Assembly: GCF_003814705.1 (NCBI RefSeq)
Contig: NZ_RKRA01000001.1
Coordinates: 620,001 to 684,000, forward strand
DNA length: 64,000 bases
From: Georgenia muralis
GTDB taxonomy: Bacteria; Actinomycetota; Actinomycetes; Actinomycetales; Actinomycetaceae
Direction of reading: 5' to 3'
In this document: positions 16,085 to 24,356 of the stretch, piece by piece
Layout: every line of letters starts with the position of its first letter
Position numbering within the stretch: position 1 is the stretch's first letter
Program-made: the position numbers and the translations under genes
The notes under the pieces: generated by a model
Database searches by the model: none
The model's input: the letters and a program-made list of their open reading frames with translations, nothing else
Told to the model about the DNA's origin: nothing

Positions 16085-16671
16085 AGCCACCGGCGCACGA
16101 GGCCGCCGGGCACCTCCTCCACCGTGAGGGCGAAGCTGCGGTGGTCGCGCCAGTCGCCCTGGATGTGGAGGAACCGGCGCCGCACACCCTCGTCGCGGAA
16201 CCCGAGCTTCTCCACCACCCGCAGCGAGGGCACGTTCTCGGGCCGGATGTTGATCTCGATGCGGTGCAGCCCGCCCTCGTACCAGGCGTGGTCGGTGGCC
16301 ATGGCGACGGCGAGCGGCATGACGCCGCGGCCGGCGACGTGCTCGGACACCCAGTACCCGATCGTCGCCGAGCAGAACGACCCGCGCGTGATCGAGGAGA
16401 CGTTGAGCTGGCCCACCATCTCGCCGTCGAGGTCGATGACGAACGGCAGCGACACCCCGGCGCGCGCCTGCCGGTCCAGCGCCCGCACGTAGGTGCGGTA
16501 CGACACCGGGGGGCCGCCGGTGGGTGACGTGGCCTCCCACCGCTCGAGCCAGGCGGCGTTGCGCCGGCGCAGCTCCTCCCAGGTGCCGCGGTCGCGCCGG
16601 CGCAGCGGGCGCAGGGCGACCGGTCCCTCCACGAGGGTCACGGGCCAGGCCGGGGGCAGGGTTCGGTCCAC
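16060..16671 (-). CDS. GNAT N-acetyltransferase, RimJ/RimL type
   Basis: A 203-aa acetyl-CoA-dependent acetyltransferase of the ribosomal-protein N-terminal acetyltransferase type. The opening VALRPLRRRDRGTWEELR, the strand with IGYWVSEHVAGRGVMPLAVA (containing the pyrophosphate-binding segment) and IEINIRPENVPSLRVVEKLGF are typical of RimJ/RimL. The GTG start at 16671 lies 1 nt after the moeA-like stop, indicating operon coupling. Orthologue of the gene called rimJ next to moeA1 in mycobacteria by position. The protein substrate cannot be deduced. Its C-terminal codons and stop are duplicated downstream. Confidence 0.85.
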   Translation of the reverse strand: MDRTLPPAWPVTLVEGPVALRPLRRRDRGTWEELRRRNAAWLERWEATSPTGGPPVSYRTYVRALDRQARAGVSLPFVIDLDGEMVGQLNVSSITRGSFCSATIGYWVSEHVAGRGVMPLAVAMATDHAWYEGGLHRIEINIRPENVPSLRVVEKLGFRDEGVRRRFLHIQGDWRDHRSFALTVEEVPGGLVRRWLEAGGAVR

Positions 16672-16672
16672 C

Positions 16673-17887
16673 TCAGCCGTCCAGGAGCAGGCAGTGCAGC
16701 CGGTCGCCGGGACGCACGACCGTGACGTCCTCCGGGACGACGGCGAGCGCGTTGGACCGGGCGAGCGCCGAGAGCAGGAGCGCGGCAGGGGCCCCGACGG
16801 GCTGGGCGCGGTAGCCCTCCGCCGGACCACCGGTGACCTGGACGCGGACGAACTCGCGCCGTCCGGACGGCGAGTACCACCCGCCGGTGACGGCCGCCTG
16901 GACCGAAGGCCGGTACAGCTCGGCGTACCCGGCCATCGCGCGCAGCGCGGGTCGCACGAAGGTCTCGAACGCCACCTGCACCGAGACCGGGTCGCCGGGC
17001 AGGGCGAAGATCGGTGTGCCGTCACCGATGTGTCCGACGCCGAGCTGGCGCCCGGGCCACATGGCGACGTTGTCGAAGCGCACGGTGCCGAGCGGGCCGA
17101 GGACCTCCTTGACGGTGTCGTTCGCGCCGTGGCTGAGACCACCGGTCGTGATGACGAGGTCCGCCCGCACGAGCTGGTCCTCGAGCGTCTCGCGCAGCTC
17201 GCGGTGCTCGTCGGGGACGGCGGCGACGCGGTAGGTCGCGCCGCCGGCGTCCTGGACGGCGGTGGCCAGCGCGTGCCCGTTGGCGTCGTAGACCTGGCCC
17301 GGCTCCGCCGGCCGTCCGGGCTCGACGAGCTCGTCGCCGACCGAGACGATGACGACGCGCGGGCGGGGGTGGACGCTGACCCGGCCGCGCCCCGCGGCCG
17401 CGAGCAGCGCGACCTGGCGGGCCCCGACCCGCTCCCCCGCGGGCAGGACGATCTCGCCGGCGCGCAGGTCCTCCGCCTGACGCCGGACGTTCTCGCCCGC
17501 CGCGGACGCGGTCCGCACCTCGACCCGCGCCGGGCCGAGGTCCGTCTGCTCCAGCGGCACGACCGCGTCGGCACCGACCGGCAGCGGCGCCCCGGAGGCG
17601 ATGCGCACGGCCGTGCCCGGCACCAGGTGGAGGCGGTCCGCCGCGCCGGCGCGGACCTCGTCGGTCACACGCAGGGTGACCGGCGCCGTCGGCCGGGCGC
17701 CGTCGAGGTCGGCCGAGCGGACGGCGTACCCGTCGATCCCGGCGAGGTCCGTGACCGGCAGGTCACCCTCGGCCAGGACGTCCTCGGCCAGGATGCAGCC
17801 GACGGAGTCGGGCAGCACGACGTCGAGCGGCGGGAGCGGCCCCACCGCGGCCAGGCAGGCCGCGAGGTGCTCCTGAACCGATCTCAC
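16673..17887 (-). CDS. MoeA-like (gephyrin-type) protein, possible Glp
   Basis: A 404-aa protein of the MoeA/gephyrin-E family, which inserts molybdenum into molybdopterin. Fold motifs are present: IDGYAVR near residue 52, GDELVEPG (about 213), TTGGLSHGANDTVKEVL (about 275) and LPGDPVS (about 317). Some canonical residues differ: the usual NSAMDGYAV is LAGIDGYAV, and the DYD-type segment after TTGG is AND. In Corynebacterium the MoeA-like paralogue at this locus (Glp) binds FtsZ and a membrane receptor rather than serving only in cofactor synthesis. GTG 17887 overlaps the galU stop by 4 nt. No other moa/moe gene is in the window. Confidence 0.8.
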   Translation of the reverse strand: MRSVQEHLAACLAAVGPLPPLDVVLPDSVGCILAEDVLAEGDLPVTDLAGIDGYAVRSADLDGARPTAPVTLRVTDEVRAGAADRLHLVPGTAVRIASGAPLPVGADAVVPLEQTDLGPARVEVRTASAAGENVRRQAEDLRAGEIVLPAGERVGARQVALLAAAGRGRVSVHPRPRVVIVSVGDELVEPGRPAEPGQVYDANGHALATAVQDAGGATYRVAAVPDEHRELRETLEDQLVRADLVITTGGLSHGANDTVKEVLGPLGTVRFDNVAMWPGRQLGVGHIGDGTPIFALPGDPVSVQVAFETFVRPALRAMAGYAELYRPSVQAAVTGGWYSPSGRREFVRVQVTGGPAEGYRAQPVGAPAALLLSALARSNALAVVPEDVTVVRPGDRLHCLLLDG

Positions 17888-18885
17888 CGGGCGCTCGGGC
17901 TGCCCTGCGACGACTCGGCGGCCCGGCCGGACCCGGCAGGGTCGGACCCCAGCTCGACGTGGCGCCCCGCGACGAACTGCTCGAGCCAGCCGCCGAAGTC
18001 CGGCCCGAGGTCCTCGCGGTCGACGGCCAGGCGCACGACGGCCTTGAGGTAGTCGAGCTTGTCGCCGGTGTCGTAGCGCCGGCCGCGGAAGACGACGCCG
18101 TGGACGCCGCCGCCCTCGGCGGGGTCGGTGCGCGCGAGGACCTGCAGCGCGTCGGTGAGCTGGATCTCCCCGCCTCGGCCGGGCGCCGTCTCCTCCAGGA
18201 CCCTGAAGACCGACGGGTCGAGGACGTACCGGCCGATGAGGGCGAGGTTGGACGGCGCCTCGTCCACCGGGGGCTTCTCGACGAGCTCAGTGACGCGCAC
18301 GACGTCGCCGTCGGCCAGCGTGCCCACCGGGGCGTGGTCCACCGGCTCGACGGCGGCAGCGCCGTAGAGGTTGATCTGGTCGGGGTCGACCTCGAGCAGG
18401 GCGATGACCGAGCCGCCGAGGGCCTCCCGCACGGCGATCATGTCGGTGAGGAGCGGGTCACGGGCGTCGATGAGGTCGTCACCGAGCAGGACGGCGAACG
18501 GCTCGTCACCGATGTGGTCCTTGCCCTGGAGGACGGCGTGGCCCAGGCCCTTGGGGATGCCCTGGCGGACGAAGTGGATGTGCGCCAGGTTCGTGGAGCG
18601 GCGCACGAGGTCGAGCCGTTCGGTGTCCCCCTTGTGCTCCAGGGCGGTCTCGAGCTCGCGGGTGTGGTCGAAGTGGTCCTCGATGGCGCCCTTGCCCCGG
18701 CCCGTGACGAGCAGGACGTCGGTGATCCCGGCGTCGGAGACCTCCTCGACGACGTACTCCACCGCCGGCTTGTCCACCACCGGCAGCATCTCCTTGGGCA
18801 TCGCCTTGGTGGCGGGCAGGAACCGGGTCCCGCGGCCGGCGACGGGGATGAGGGCCTTGCGCACTGACGCTTCGCTCGCAGACAT
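17884..18885 (-). CDS. galU: UTP-glucose-1-phosphate uridylyltransferase
   Basis: A 333-aa cytosolic enzyme making UDP-glucose from UTP and glucose-1-phosphate for cell-wall and exopolysaccharide synthesis. The nucleotide-binding signature GRGTRFLPATKAMPKEMLP lies near the N-terminus (residues 17-35), followed by VEKPPVDEAPSNLALIGRYVL and GRRYDTGDKLDYLKA, all typical of bacterial GalU. The ATG at 18885 (MSASEASVRKALIPV) is preferred over an upstream GTG-type extension, though its ribosome site is weak. First gene of a four-gene operon with the moeA-like, rimJ-like and SepX/GlpR-like genes; its TGA overlaps the next GTG. Divergent from the formyl-THF cyclo-ligase gene. Confidence 0.95.
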   Translation of the reverse strand: MSASEASVRKALIPVAGRGTRFLPATKAMPKEMLPVVDKPAVEYVVEEVSDAGITDVLLVTGRGKGAIEDHFDHTRELETALEHKGDTERLDLVRRSTNLAHIHFVRQGIPKGLGHAVLQGKDHIGDEPFAVLLGDDLIDARDPLLTDMIAVREALGGSVIALLEVDPDQINLYGAAAVEPVDHAPVGTLADGDVVRVTELVEKPPVDEAPSNLALIGRYVLDPSVFRVLEETAPGRGGEIQLTDALQVLARTDPAEGGGVHGVVFRGRRYDTGDKLDYLKAVVRLAVDREDLGPDFGGWLEQFVAGRHVELGSDPAGSGRAAESSQGSPSAR

Positions 18886-19001
18886 GGTCCGACGATATCG
18901 GGCGCCGCGCCGGTGCACCCGTCCGACGGCGGCGGCACGCGGCGGACCCCCGCCGCGCGCCTCGGTGGCCGCGTGTCCCCTCCGGCTGAGAGACTGGGCA
19001 C

Positions 19002-19688
19002 ATGGAGCGCCCGCACATCCCCCTGCCCCGGACGGACGGTTACGAGGCGGAGGACGCGAAGCAGATGCTCCGCCAGATCATCCGTGAGCACCGCGCCCTG
19101 CGCACCCCGCAGGAGCGGGCCGAGGTGGGGCGGTCGCTCGTGGCCCAGGTGCTCGAGGCGGTCGGCGCGGCCCGCACCGTCGCGGCCTGGGTCTCGCAGG
19201 GGACCGAGCCGAGCACCCTGGCCTCCCTGGCGGCCCTGCACGAGCAGGGGTGCACCGTGCTGCTGCCCGTGCTCGGCCCGGGGCTGAACCGGACGTGGGG
19301 CCACTACACCTCGGCGCAGGACCTCGCCGTGCGTGCGCCCGGCCGCCCGCCCGAGCCGTCGGGCCCCGTGCTGCCTGCCGAGGCCGTCGCGGACGCCGAC
19401 GTCGTCCTCATCCCCGCGCTCGCGATCGACGCGCACGGCACCCGCCTGGGCCAGGGCGGCGGGTGGTACGACCGGGTGCTCGTCCACGCCCGCCCGGGCA
19501 CACCTGTCTTCGCCGTCATCCACGCCGAGGAGCTCGTCGGCGACGTCACGCTGCCCCGGGTGGAGCACGACGTGCCCGTCGGTGCGGTCATCACCCCGGA
19601 CGAGTGGTTCCTCCTGGAGGGGTCGGCCTTCCGGGCGGAGGCGCTCGCGAACGGCGCCTCAGCGCTCGACCACCTCGCCGAGCGCTGA
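19002..19688 (+). CDS. 5-formyltetrahydrofolate cyclo-ligase family protein
   Basis: A 228-aa cytosolic enzyme that converts 5-formyl-THF to 5,10-methenyl-THF with ATP, recycling the storage folate. The family signature GTRLGQGGGWYDR (about residues 146-158) includes the ATP/Mg-binding glycine loop, and the ending VPVGAVITPDEW is conserved. Length is slightly above the usual 190-200 because of a polar N-terminal extension. Divergent from galU, the same arrangement as Rv0992c/Rv0993 in mycobacteria. The stop codon sits inside a 27-bp tandem duplication. Confidence 0.92.
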   Translation: MERPHIPLPRTDGYEAEDAKQMLRQIIREHRALRTPQERAEVGRSLVAQVLEAVGAARTVAAWVSQGTEPSTLASLAALHEQGCTVLLPVLGPGLNRTWGHYTSAQDLAVRAPGRPPEPSGPVLPAEAVADADVVLIPALAIDAHGTRLGQGGGWYDRVLVHARPGTPVFAVIHAEELVGDVTLPRVEHDVPVGAVITPDEWFLLEGSAFRAEALANGASALDHLAER

Positions 19689-19740
19689 GACCGGCTTCCC
19701 TCGCCTGAGCGCTGCGCCCGGCTTCCTTCGTCTGAGCGCT
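19680..19740. repeat. 27-bp tandem duplication spanning two convergent stop codons
   Basis: A unit starting GAGCGCTG and ending TTCG(T/C)CT occurs at 19680-19706 and 19707-19733, with a third partial GAGCGCT at 19734. It contains the cyclo-ligase stop (19686-19688) and reaches the penicillin-acylase stop (19739-19741). Confidence 0.85.
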
Positions 19741-22360
19741 ACTCCGGCGGACGCAGAGTGAGCGTCGCGCTCGCGGCCTCCTCGACCGCCTCCCTCGAGG
19801 ACGGCCAGGGGTAGGTCTCGCCCTGCGCCCAGGCGCGGAGCTGGTCGGTGTAGGCGTCGGCACCGGGGTGGCCGGAGGTGCCGGTCGAGATCACCCAGGT
19901 GGAGGCGTCGGGCTCGTCCAGGTCGGCGACCAGACGCACGGCGGGGCCGGCGGTGACGGTGTAATCGACCCGGCCCAGGTGGTCGCGGGCGGAGGCGTCG
20001 TAGTGCGTGGCGTTGACGACCGCGCCGCCCCCGGCCACCCCGATCGGCGCCGGGTTGACCAGCCGGCGCACCGCGGCGGGCACGCTCTCCCCACCGAGCA
20101 CCGGGTGCTGCGGGGCGAAACGGTGCAGGTTGCCCCACTCCCAGTCCTCGGCGTCCTTGCCCAGCGAGTTCGTGAGCTGCTGGCGGGCCGTGAACATCGC
20201 CTGGCGGAGGATCTCGTCCCGGCCCTCGACGAGGTTGACCGTCGTGCGGTCGTCCCACCAGGGGTTCGACGGGTCCTCGAGGAGGTTGGTGATCACGCGG
20301 AGCCACCGTCCACCGCCGTCGGGCGCCTGCGACGCGGGCAGGTCGTCGGAGAAGGTGAGGTCGAGGAGGTTGGCCCACACGGCGTTGAAGTACGCGGCGC
20401 CGGAGGAGTCCGCGCTCGTCGGGAAGCCAGCCGCCGACCACGTCCGGAGCTCGTCGACGGCCTCCGAGACGAAGGGGTCGTCGATGTCCACCTGGAGCAG
20501 CGCCGGTACGACGGCGGAACCGAAAGGACTGGCGTCGTCGAGCATGATCTCGTTCATCGCCGCGACGTCGAGCTGCTCGCCGGCGGCGATGCGTCCCTCG
20601 AGGATCGTGCGGATGCGCTCGGAGCGGTATCCGGCGGACCAGTCGGAGGTGAGGAAGGGCCCCTCACCGGCGGGCATGACGGCCTGGTTGGCGGCGACGA
20701 CGAAGCCCTCGCCGGGGTTGAGGACCGCGGGCATCTGCTCGGCGGGGACGAACCCCTGCCAGTCGAACCGCGAGTCCCAGCCCGGCCGTGGCCAGGAGCC
20801 GTCGGACGGCACAGGTGAGTCCGGCACGGCGGCGCGCACGGGGATGCGCCCCGGCGCCTGGTAGCCGATGTCGCCGTCGGCGGTCGCGAAGACGATGTTC
20901 TGCGAGGGCACCTCGAGCAGCGCCGCGGCGGCAGCGACCTCCTCGGCCGTGGTGGCGCGGTTGAGCGCGAAGATCGCCTCCGGCGTGCGGCCCGGCGTCA
21001 GCGCCGTCCACTGCAGGGCGACGGCGTAGCCGGAGAAGCCGGCGGGCGGCGCACCCTCGGGGACGGGCACCGAGCCCGCCGCGTCGGCGTCGGGCAGGAC
21101 CTCGGAGACGATCGGACCGTGCGCCGTCGCCGAGACGGTGATGACGCGCGAGGCACCGCCGTTGACCTCGATCGTCTCGCGCCGGGTCTCCAACGCGACC
21201 CGTTCGCCGTCGCGCAGGTACGTGCCGTCGTCGTAGAGGCGCTCGAGGGTGAGGTCGGTGACGTCGGCCGGGAGCGTGGTCAGCCCCCACGCGAGCGCGG
21301 GGTTGCGGCCGATGACGACGCCGGGCAGGCCCGAGAAGCTCACCCCGGTGACGTCGAAGGTGCACGTGGGCGACGGCTCGGTGCAGTGCAGACCCACCTG
21401 GGTCCACAGGCTCGGCGAGGGCAGCGCCATGTGCGGGTCGTTGGCGAGCAGCGGCGCGCCGGTGGTCGTGTGCTCACCCGAGACGACGAAGGAGTTCGAC
21501 CCGATGCCGCTGCCCTGCCCCAGCATGCCCGGCACCGCCCGCAGCGCGGCCGCCGCCTGGCCCAGCGCCGCCGACGCGGCGGAGACGGCGGCGTCCGACG
21601 CGTCACCCGGTGCCTCGGGGCGGTGGGCGGCGGCCTCGACGCTCTCGCCCTGGGGGGCGACGATCGGTGTGGCCTCCTCGTAGGCGTACTCGGGGTAGAG
21701 CTCCTCGACCCGCGCGACGTTCCCGGCCAGCGGCCGCAGTGCCGCCGCCCGTCCGATCTCGTCGTCGAGGTTGCCGCTGAGGTCCCACGCCATGGCCTTG
21801 AGCCAGGCGATGGAGTCCACCGGGGTCCACGGCTCGACCGGGCGCAGCTCGGTGCTCATCCCCAGGATCGTGTACTCCAGCCCCAGCTCGGAGGCCTCAC
21901 GCCGGTCGAGATAGGCGTTGACGCCCTCCGCGTAGGCCTCGTAGAGCGCCCGGGACTCCTCGCCGAGCATGTCCCACTCCTGCTCGGCGACGTTGCGCCA
22001 GCCCATCGTGCGGATCGCCGAGTCCGCGTCCAGCGCGGCGTCGTTCTCGCCGACGAGCTCCGACAGCCGCCCGGCGGTGACGTGCCGGCGGTAGTCCATC
22101 TCGAAGAACCGGTCCTGGGCGTGGACGTAGCCCTGCGCGCGCATGACGTCGGTGTCCGAGGACCCGTACAGGTGGGCGACGCCGCGCTCGTCACGGATGA
22201 TCTCCACCTCGGCGCCGAGGGCGTCCAGGGTGGCGGCACCGGCGTGGTCCGGCAGCGGGCGGCGCACGAGGACGGTCGCCAGGCCCGCGCCCACGACGAG
22301 GACGACGACGACCAGCGCGGCGACGACGATCGCCACCTTGCGCACCACAGACATCCGCAC
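19739..22360 (-). CDS. Penicillin acylase family protein (Ntn hydrolase)
   Basis: An 873-aa exported N-terminal-nucleophile amidohydrolase related to penicillin G acylase and acyl-homoserine-lactone acylases. Residues 8-32 form an uncleaved signal anchor. The alpha chain follows, with DERGVAHLYGSSDTDVMRAQGYVHAQDRFFEMDYRR typical of its N-terminus in pieces. Autoproteolysis is expected at GIG|SNSF, making Ser288 the catalytic nucleophile of the beta chain, followed by LLANDPHM. Start may be GTG 22360 or ATG 22354. It acts at the outer membrane face/cell envelope on an unknown amide. It is divergent from the CIRCE-controlled zinc-ribbon gene. Confidence 0.9.
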   Translation of the reverse strand: MRMSVVRKVAIVVAALVVVVLVVGAGLATVLVRRPLPDHAGAATLDALGAEVEIIRDERGVAHLYGSSDTDVMRAQGYVHAQDRFFEMDYRRHVTAGRLSELVGENDAALDADSAIRTMGWRNVAEQEWDMLGEESRALYEAYAEGVNAYLDRREASELGLEYTILGMSTELRPVEPWTPVDSIAWLKAMAWDLSGNLDDEIGRAAALRPLAGNVARVEELYPEYAYEEATPIVAPQGESVEAAAHRPEAPGDASDAAVSAASAALGQAAAALRAVPGMLGQGSGIGSNSFVVSGEHTTTGAPLLANDPHMALPSPSLWTQVGLHCTEPSPTCTFDVTGVSFSGLPGVVIGRNPALAWGLTTLPADVTDLTLERLYDDGTYLRDGERVALETRRETIEVNGGASRVITVSATAHGPIVSEVLPDADAAGSVPVPEGAPPAGFSGYAVALQWTALTPGRTPEAIFALNRATTAEEVAAAAALLEVPSQNIVFATADGDIGYQAPGRIPVRAAVPDSPVPSDGSWPRPGWDSRFDWQGFVPAEQMPAVLNPGEGFVVAANQAVMPAGEGPFLTSDWSAGYRSERIRTILEGRIAAGEQLDVAAMNEIMLDDASPFGSAVVPALLQVDIDDPFVSEAVDELRTWSAAGFPTSADSSGAAYFNAVWANLLDLTFSDDLPASQAPDGGGRWLRVITNLLEDPSNPWWDDRTTVNLVEGRDEILRQAMFTARQQLTNSLGKDAEDWEWGNLHRFAPQHPVLGGESVPAAVRRLVNPAPIGVAGGGAVVNATHYDASARDHLGRVDYTVTAGPAVRLVADLDEPDASTWVISTGTSGHPGADAYTDQLRAWAQGETYPWPSSREAVEEAASATLTLRPPE

Positions 22361-22432
22361 GTCGAGAGCCTAAGGGACGACACCGGTGCTGCCCGCGACC
22401 CCGCGGGCCCGAGCCGTGACGACGCGGTAGGA

Positions 22433-22459
22433 TTGGCACTCGGTGAGGTGGAGTGCCAG
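22433..22459 (+). promoter_or_regulatory. CIRCE element (HrcA operator)
   Basis: TTGGCACTC (22433-22441), nine bases, GAGTGCCAG (22451-22459). This matches the CIRCE layout TTAGCACTC-N9-GAGTGCTAA with a compensated A-to-G/T-to-C change, leaving an 8-bp perfect inverted repeat. A TAGGAT hexamer (22428-22433) just upstream may be the -10 box, so HrcA would cover the transcription start. The zinc-ribbon gene starts 30 bp downstream. Confidence 0.85.
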
Positions 22460-22488
22460 CAGCCGCCCCGAGTCCCCTGGAGATTCCC

Positions 22489-22794
22489 GTGCCTACCTAT
22501 GCCTACCGCTGCACCGTGTGCGGCCACGAGTTCGAGGCCAAGCAGTCGTTCGCCGACGACGCTCTCACGGTGTGCCCGGAGTGCGGCGGAGCGCTGCGCA
22601 AGCTGTTCTCGTCGGTGGGCGTGGTCTTCAAGGGGTCAGGCTTCTACCGCAACGACTCGCGCTCCACGAGCACCTCGACGGCACCGGCGAGCGAGCCGGC
22701 CAAGACCGCAGCACCGAAGGAGACCGCGAAGCCGGCCTCCACGACTCCGACGTCGACCGCTGCGAAGTCTACCGCGGCGAAGTCCGCGAGCTGA
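22489..22794 (+). CDS. FmdB-family zinc-ribbon protein, Ruc-like redox-regulated chaperone
   Basis: A 101-aa protein starting at GTG 22489 (GGAGA 5-6 bp upstream), not at the earlier ATG. Residues 1-50 are a four-cysteine zinc ribbon (YRCTVCGHE and TVCPECGGALRK) followed by the strongly conserved LFSSVGVVFKGSGFYRND, then a Ser/Thr/Lys/Ala-rich disordered tail. Both the sequence and the disordered tail resemble M. tuberculosis Rv0991c (Ruc), a chaperone activated when its cysteines are oxidised. The CIRCE element just upstream argues for HrcA-controlled heat-shock expression, as known for Ruc. Position next to the cyclo-ligase gene region and mscL also matches. Confidence 0.85.
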   Translation: MPTYAYRCTVCGHEFEAKQSFADDALTVCPECGGALRKLFSSVGVVFKGSGFYRNDSRSTSTSTAPASEPAKTAAPKETAKPASTTPTSTAAKSTAAKSAS

Positions 22795-22807
22795 GGCCGA
22801 CCGACGC

Positions 22808-22850
22808 GCTGGCCTGCTCCTGACGCTGGCCTGCTCCTGACGCTGGCCTC
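22808..22850. repeat. 17-bp tandem repeat after the zinc-ribbon gene
   Basis: GCTGGCCTGCTCCTGAC at 22808 and 22825, with a partial third copy at 22842. Each copy carries TGA; with the gene's own stop at 22792 this gives stops in all three forward frames. Confidence 0.85.
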
Positions 22851-23006
22851 CCCCTGGGGCTGGTCTGCTCGTGCGGCGGATCTGCTTCTCACACGCCGTC
22901 CGCGCGACCGTCCCGGCGTCCTCCACAGGTACGCCGCCCGCGGGCGGGCCCACAGAGGCCCAGGTGCGACTCGGCGGTCCAGACCCGCGCGCCTAGCGTC
23001 GCTCGG

Positions 23007-23666
23007 GTGCGCAGAGAGACCGTCCCCTCCCGCTCGGCGGCCGCGGTGCTACGTCGGACACTCTGGCGCGGACGCCACCTGCTGGCTGCCCTCTGCCTCG
23101 GTCTGGCGGTGAGCGTCATCGTCTCGACGCTCGCTCCGCCACCGCCGGCCGGGGTGCCGGTCCTGAGCCTCGCCCGCGCCGTCCCGGCCGGAACCGTTCT
23201 CACCGACGCCGACGTCACGCGTCGTACCCTGCCGGCGTCCGCCGCCCCCACCGCCCTCACTGCTCCCGCCGACGCGGTCGGCCGCACCCTCGCCGTCGGC
23301 CTGCCTGCTGGCACCGCGCTCGTGGAGAGCATGCTCGTCGGACCTGGGCTGGCCGGCGCCGCACCGGCGGGCACGGTCGTGGTGCCTGTCCCGCTGGCTG
23401 ACGCGGGCTCGGCCGCCCTGGCCGAACCAGGACGCCGGGTCACGCTCGTCGCCGCGGACTCCGATCTCTCAGGTACGGCTGGGGCCGCCCGCGTCGTGGC
23501 CCGCGACGTCGTCGTCCTGGCCGTCCACCGGCCCGAGGCAGGCGGGAACCTGCTCGACCCGGGCGCCTCCGGCGTGACGGTGATCTTCGTCGCGGCCCGT
23601 GAGGCCGACGCCACCGCACTGGTCGGCGCGGGCGCTTGGGCGCCTCTGCGGGCGGTGATCAGGTGA
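23007..23666 (+). CDS. SAF-domain membrane protein (CpaB/RcpC-like)
   Basis: A 219-aa protein starting at GTG 23007. A basic N-terminus is followed by one membrane helix (about 27-44) and a SAF domain (about 52-110; VPVLSLARAVPAGTVLTDADVTRR is characteristic in outline). The C-terminal part resembles the CpaB/RcpC Flp-pilus assembly domain. CpaB-type proteins help assemble tight-adherence pili at the envelope, but no other tad genes are in the window, so function is unproven. In several actinobacteria a SAF protein sits between the zinc-ribbon gene and mscL as here. Confidence 0.75.
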   Translation: MRRETVPSRSAAAVLRRTLWRGRHLLAALCLGLAVSVIVSTLAPPPPAGVPVLSLARAVPAGTVLTDADVTRRTLPASAAPTALTAPADAVGRTLAVGLPAGTALVESMLVGPGLAGAAPAGTVVVPVPLADAGSAALAEPGRRVTLVAADSDLSGTAGAARVVARDVVVLAVHRPEAGGNLLDPGASGVTVIFVAAREADATALVGAGAWAPLRAVIR

Positions 23667-23772
23667 CTACTGCCGCGCCGGTCTCCTGCACGTCCGCCGA
23701 GCCGCGAGGCGACATCCCCGGCCGGGTTGGGCCGAGCCTCAAACTTGCTCGATCCCCGCTGAGCGCCCCCGA

Positions 23773-24144
23773 TCAGACCTGGGGACGCTCGCGGAGCGCG
23801 TCGCGGATCTCGCGGAGCAGGGCGATCTCCTCGGCGACGGCCTCGTCCTCCACCGCGGGCTTCGTGAACCGCGTCTTCGCCGCCTCGTAGGGCTTGACGA
23901 TGAAGAAGTAGACGACGAACGCCAGGATGACGAACGCGACGAGGGCGGTGAGGAACGGCCCCACGGTCGCGAAGCCTCCAGGTGCCCACTCGTCGAAGTT
24001 CGGGGCGCCGCCGGCCTTGGCCAGCGCCTCCAGGACGATGGCGGTGAAGGCGGTGACCACCGCCGCGAACGCCGTAGCCATGATGAAGGCGACGGCGAGC
24101 TCGACGAGGTTGCCGCGCATGATGAAGTCCTTGAAGCCCTTCAC
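23773..24144 (-). CDS. mscL: Large-conductance mechanosensitive channel MscL (copy 1)
   Basis: A 123-aa small two-helix channel subunit that opens under membrane tension during osmotic downshock. N-terminal MKGFKDFIMRGNLVELAVAFIMATAF is the MscL opening with pore-lining TM1; TM2 is around residues 60-85, and the C-terminal helix (EEIALLREIRDALRER) is the cytoplasmic bundle. TM1 is atypical: LVELAVAFIMATAF replaces the common VVDLAVGVIIGAAFG. A GGATCCTGCCC-type leader with AAGGGC precedes ATG 24144. A second mscL lies 2.3 kb away on the other strand. This copy holds the position of M. tuberculosis Rv0985c. Confidence 0.92.
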   Translation of the reverse strand: MKGFKDFIMRGNLVELAVAFIMATAFAAVVTAFTAIVLEALAKAGGAPNFDEWAPGGFATVGPFLTALVAFVILAFVVYFFIVKPYEAAKTRFTKPAVEDEAVAEEIALLREIRDALRERPQV

Positions 24145-24356
24145 GGGATCCTGCCCTTCCTTGACGGGAGTGTCCGGCCGAAAGCCGGCGCGTCGCTCAC
24201 GCTAGCGCTGACGTCGGTCCTGGTCGGGACGCGAAGTTGTCGGCCCGACCATGGCGTCCGCGGTGGGCCTCGCACGGCACGGCACGGCACGGCACACAGG
24301 GCACGGCGCACCCCACGGCCCCTGGCGCGTGGCCCCTGGGGCGTGGGTTGTGCGGG

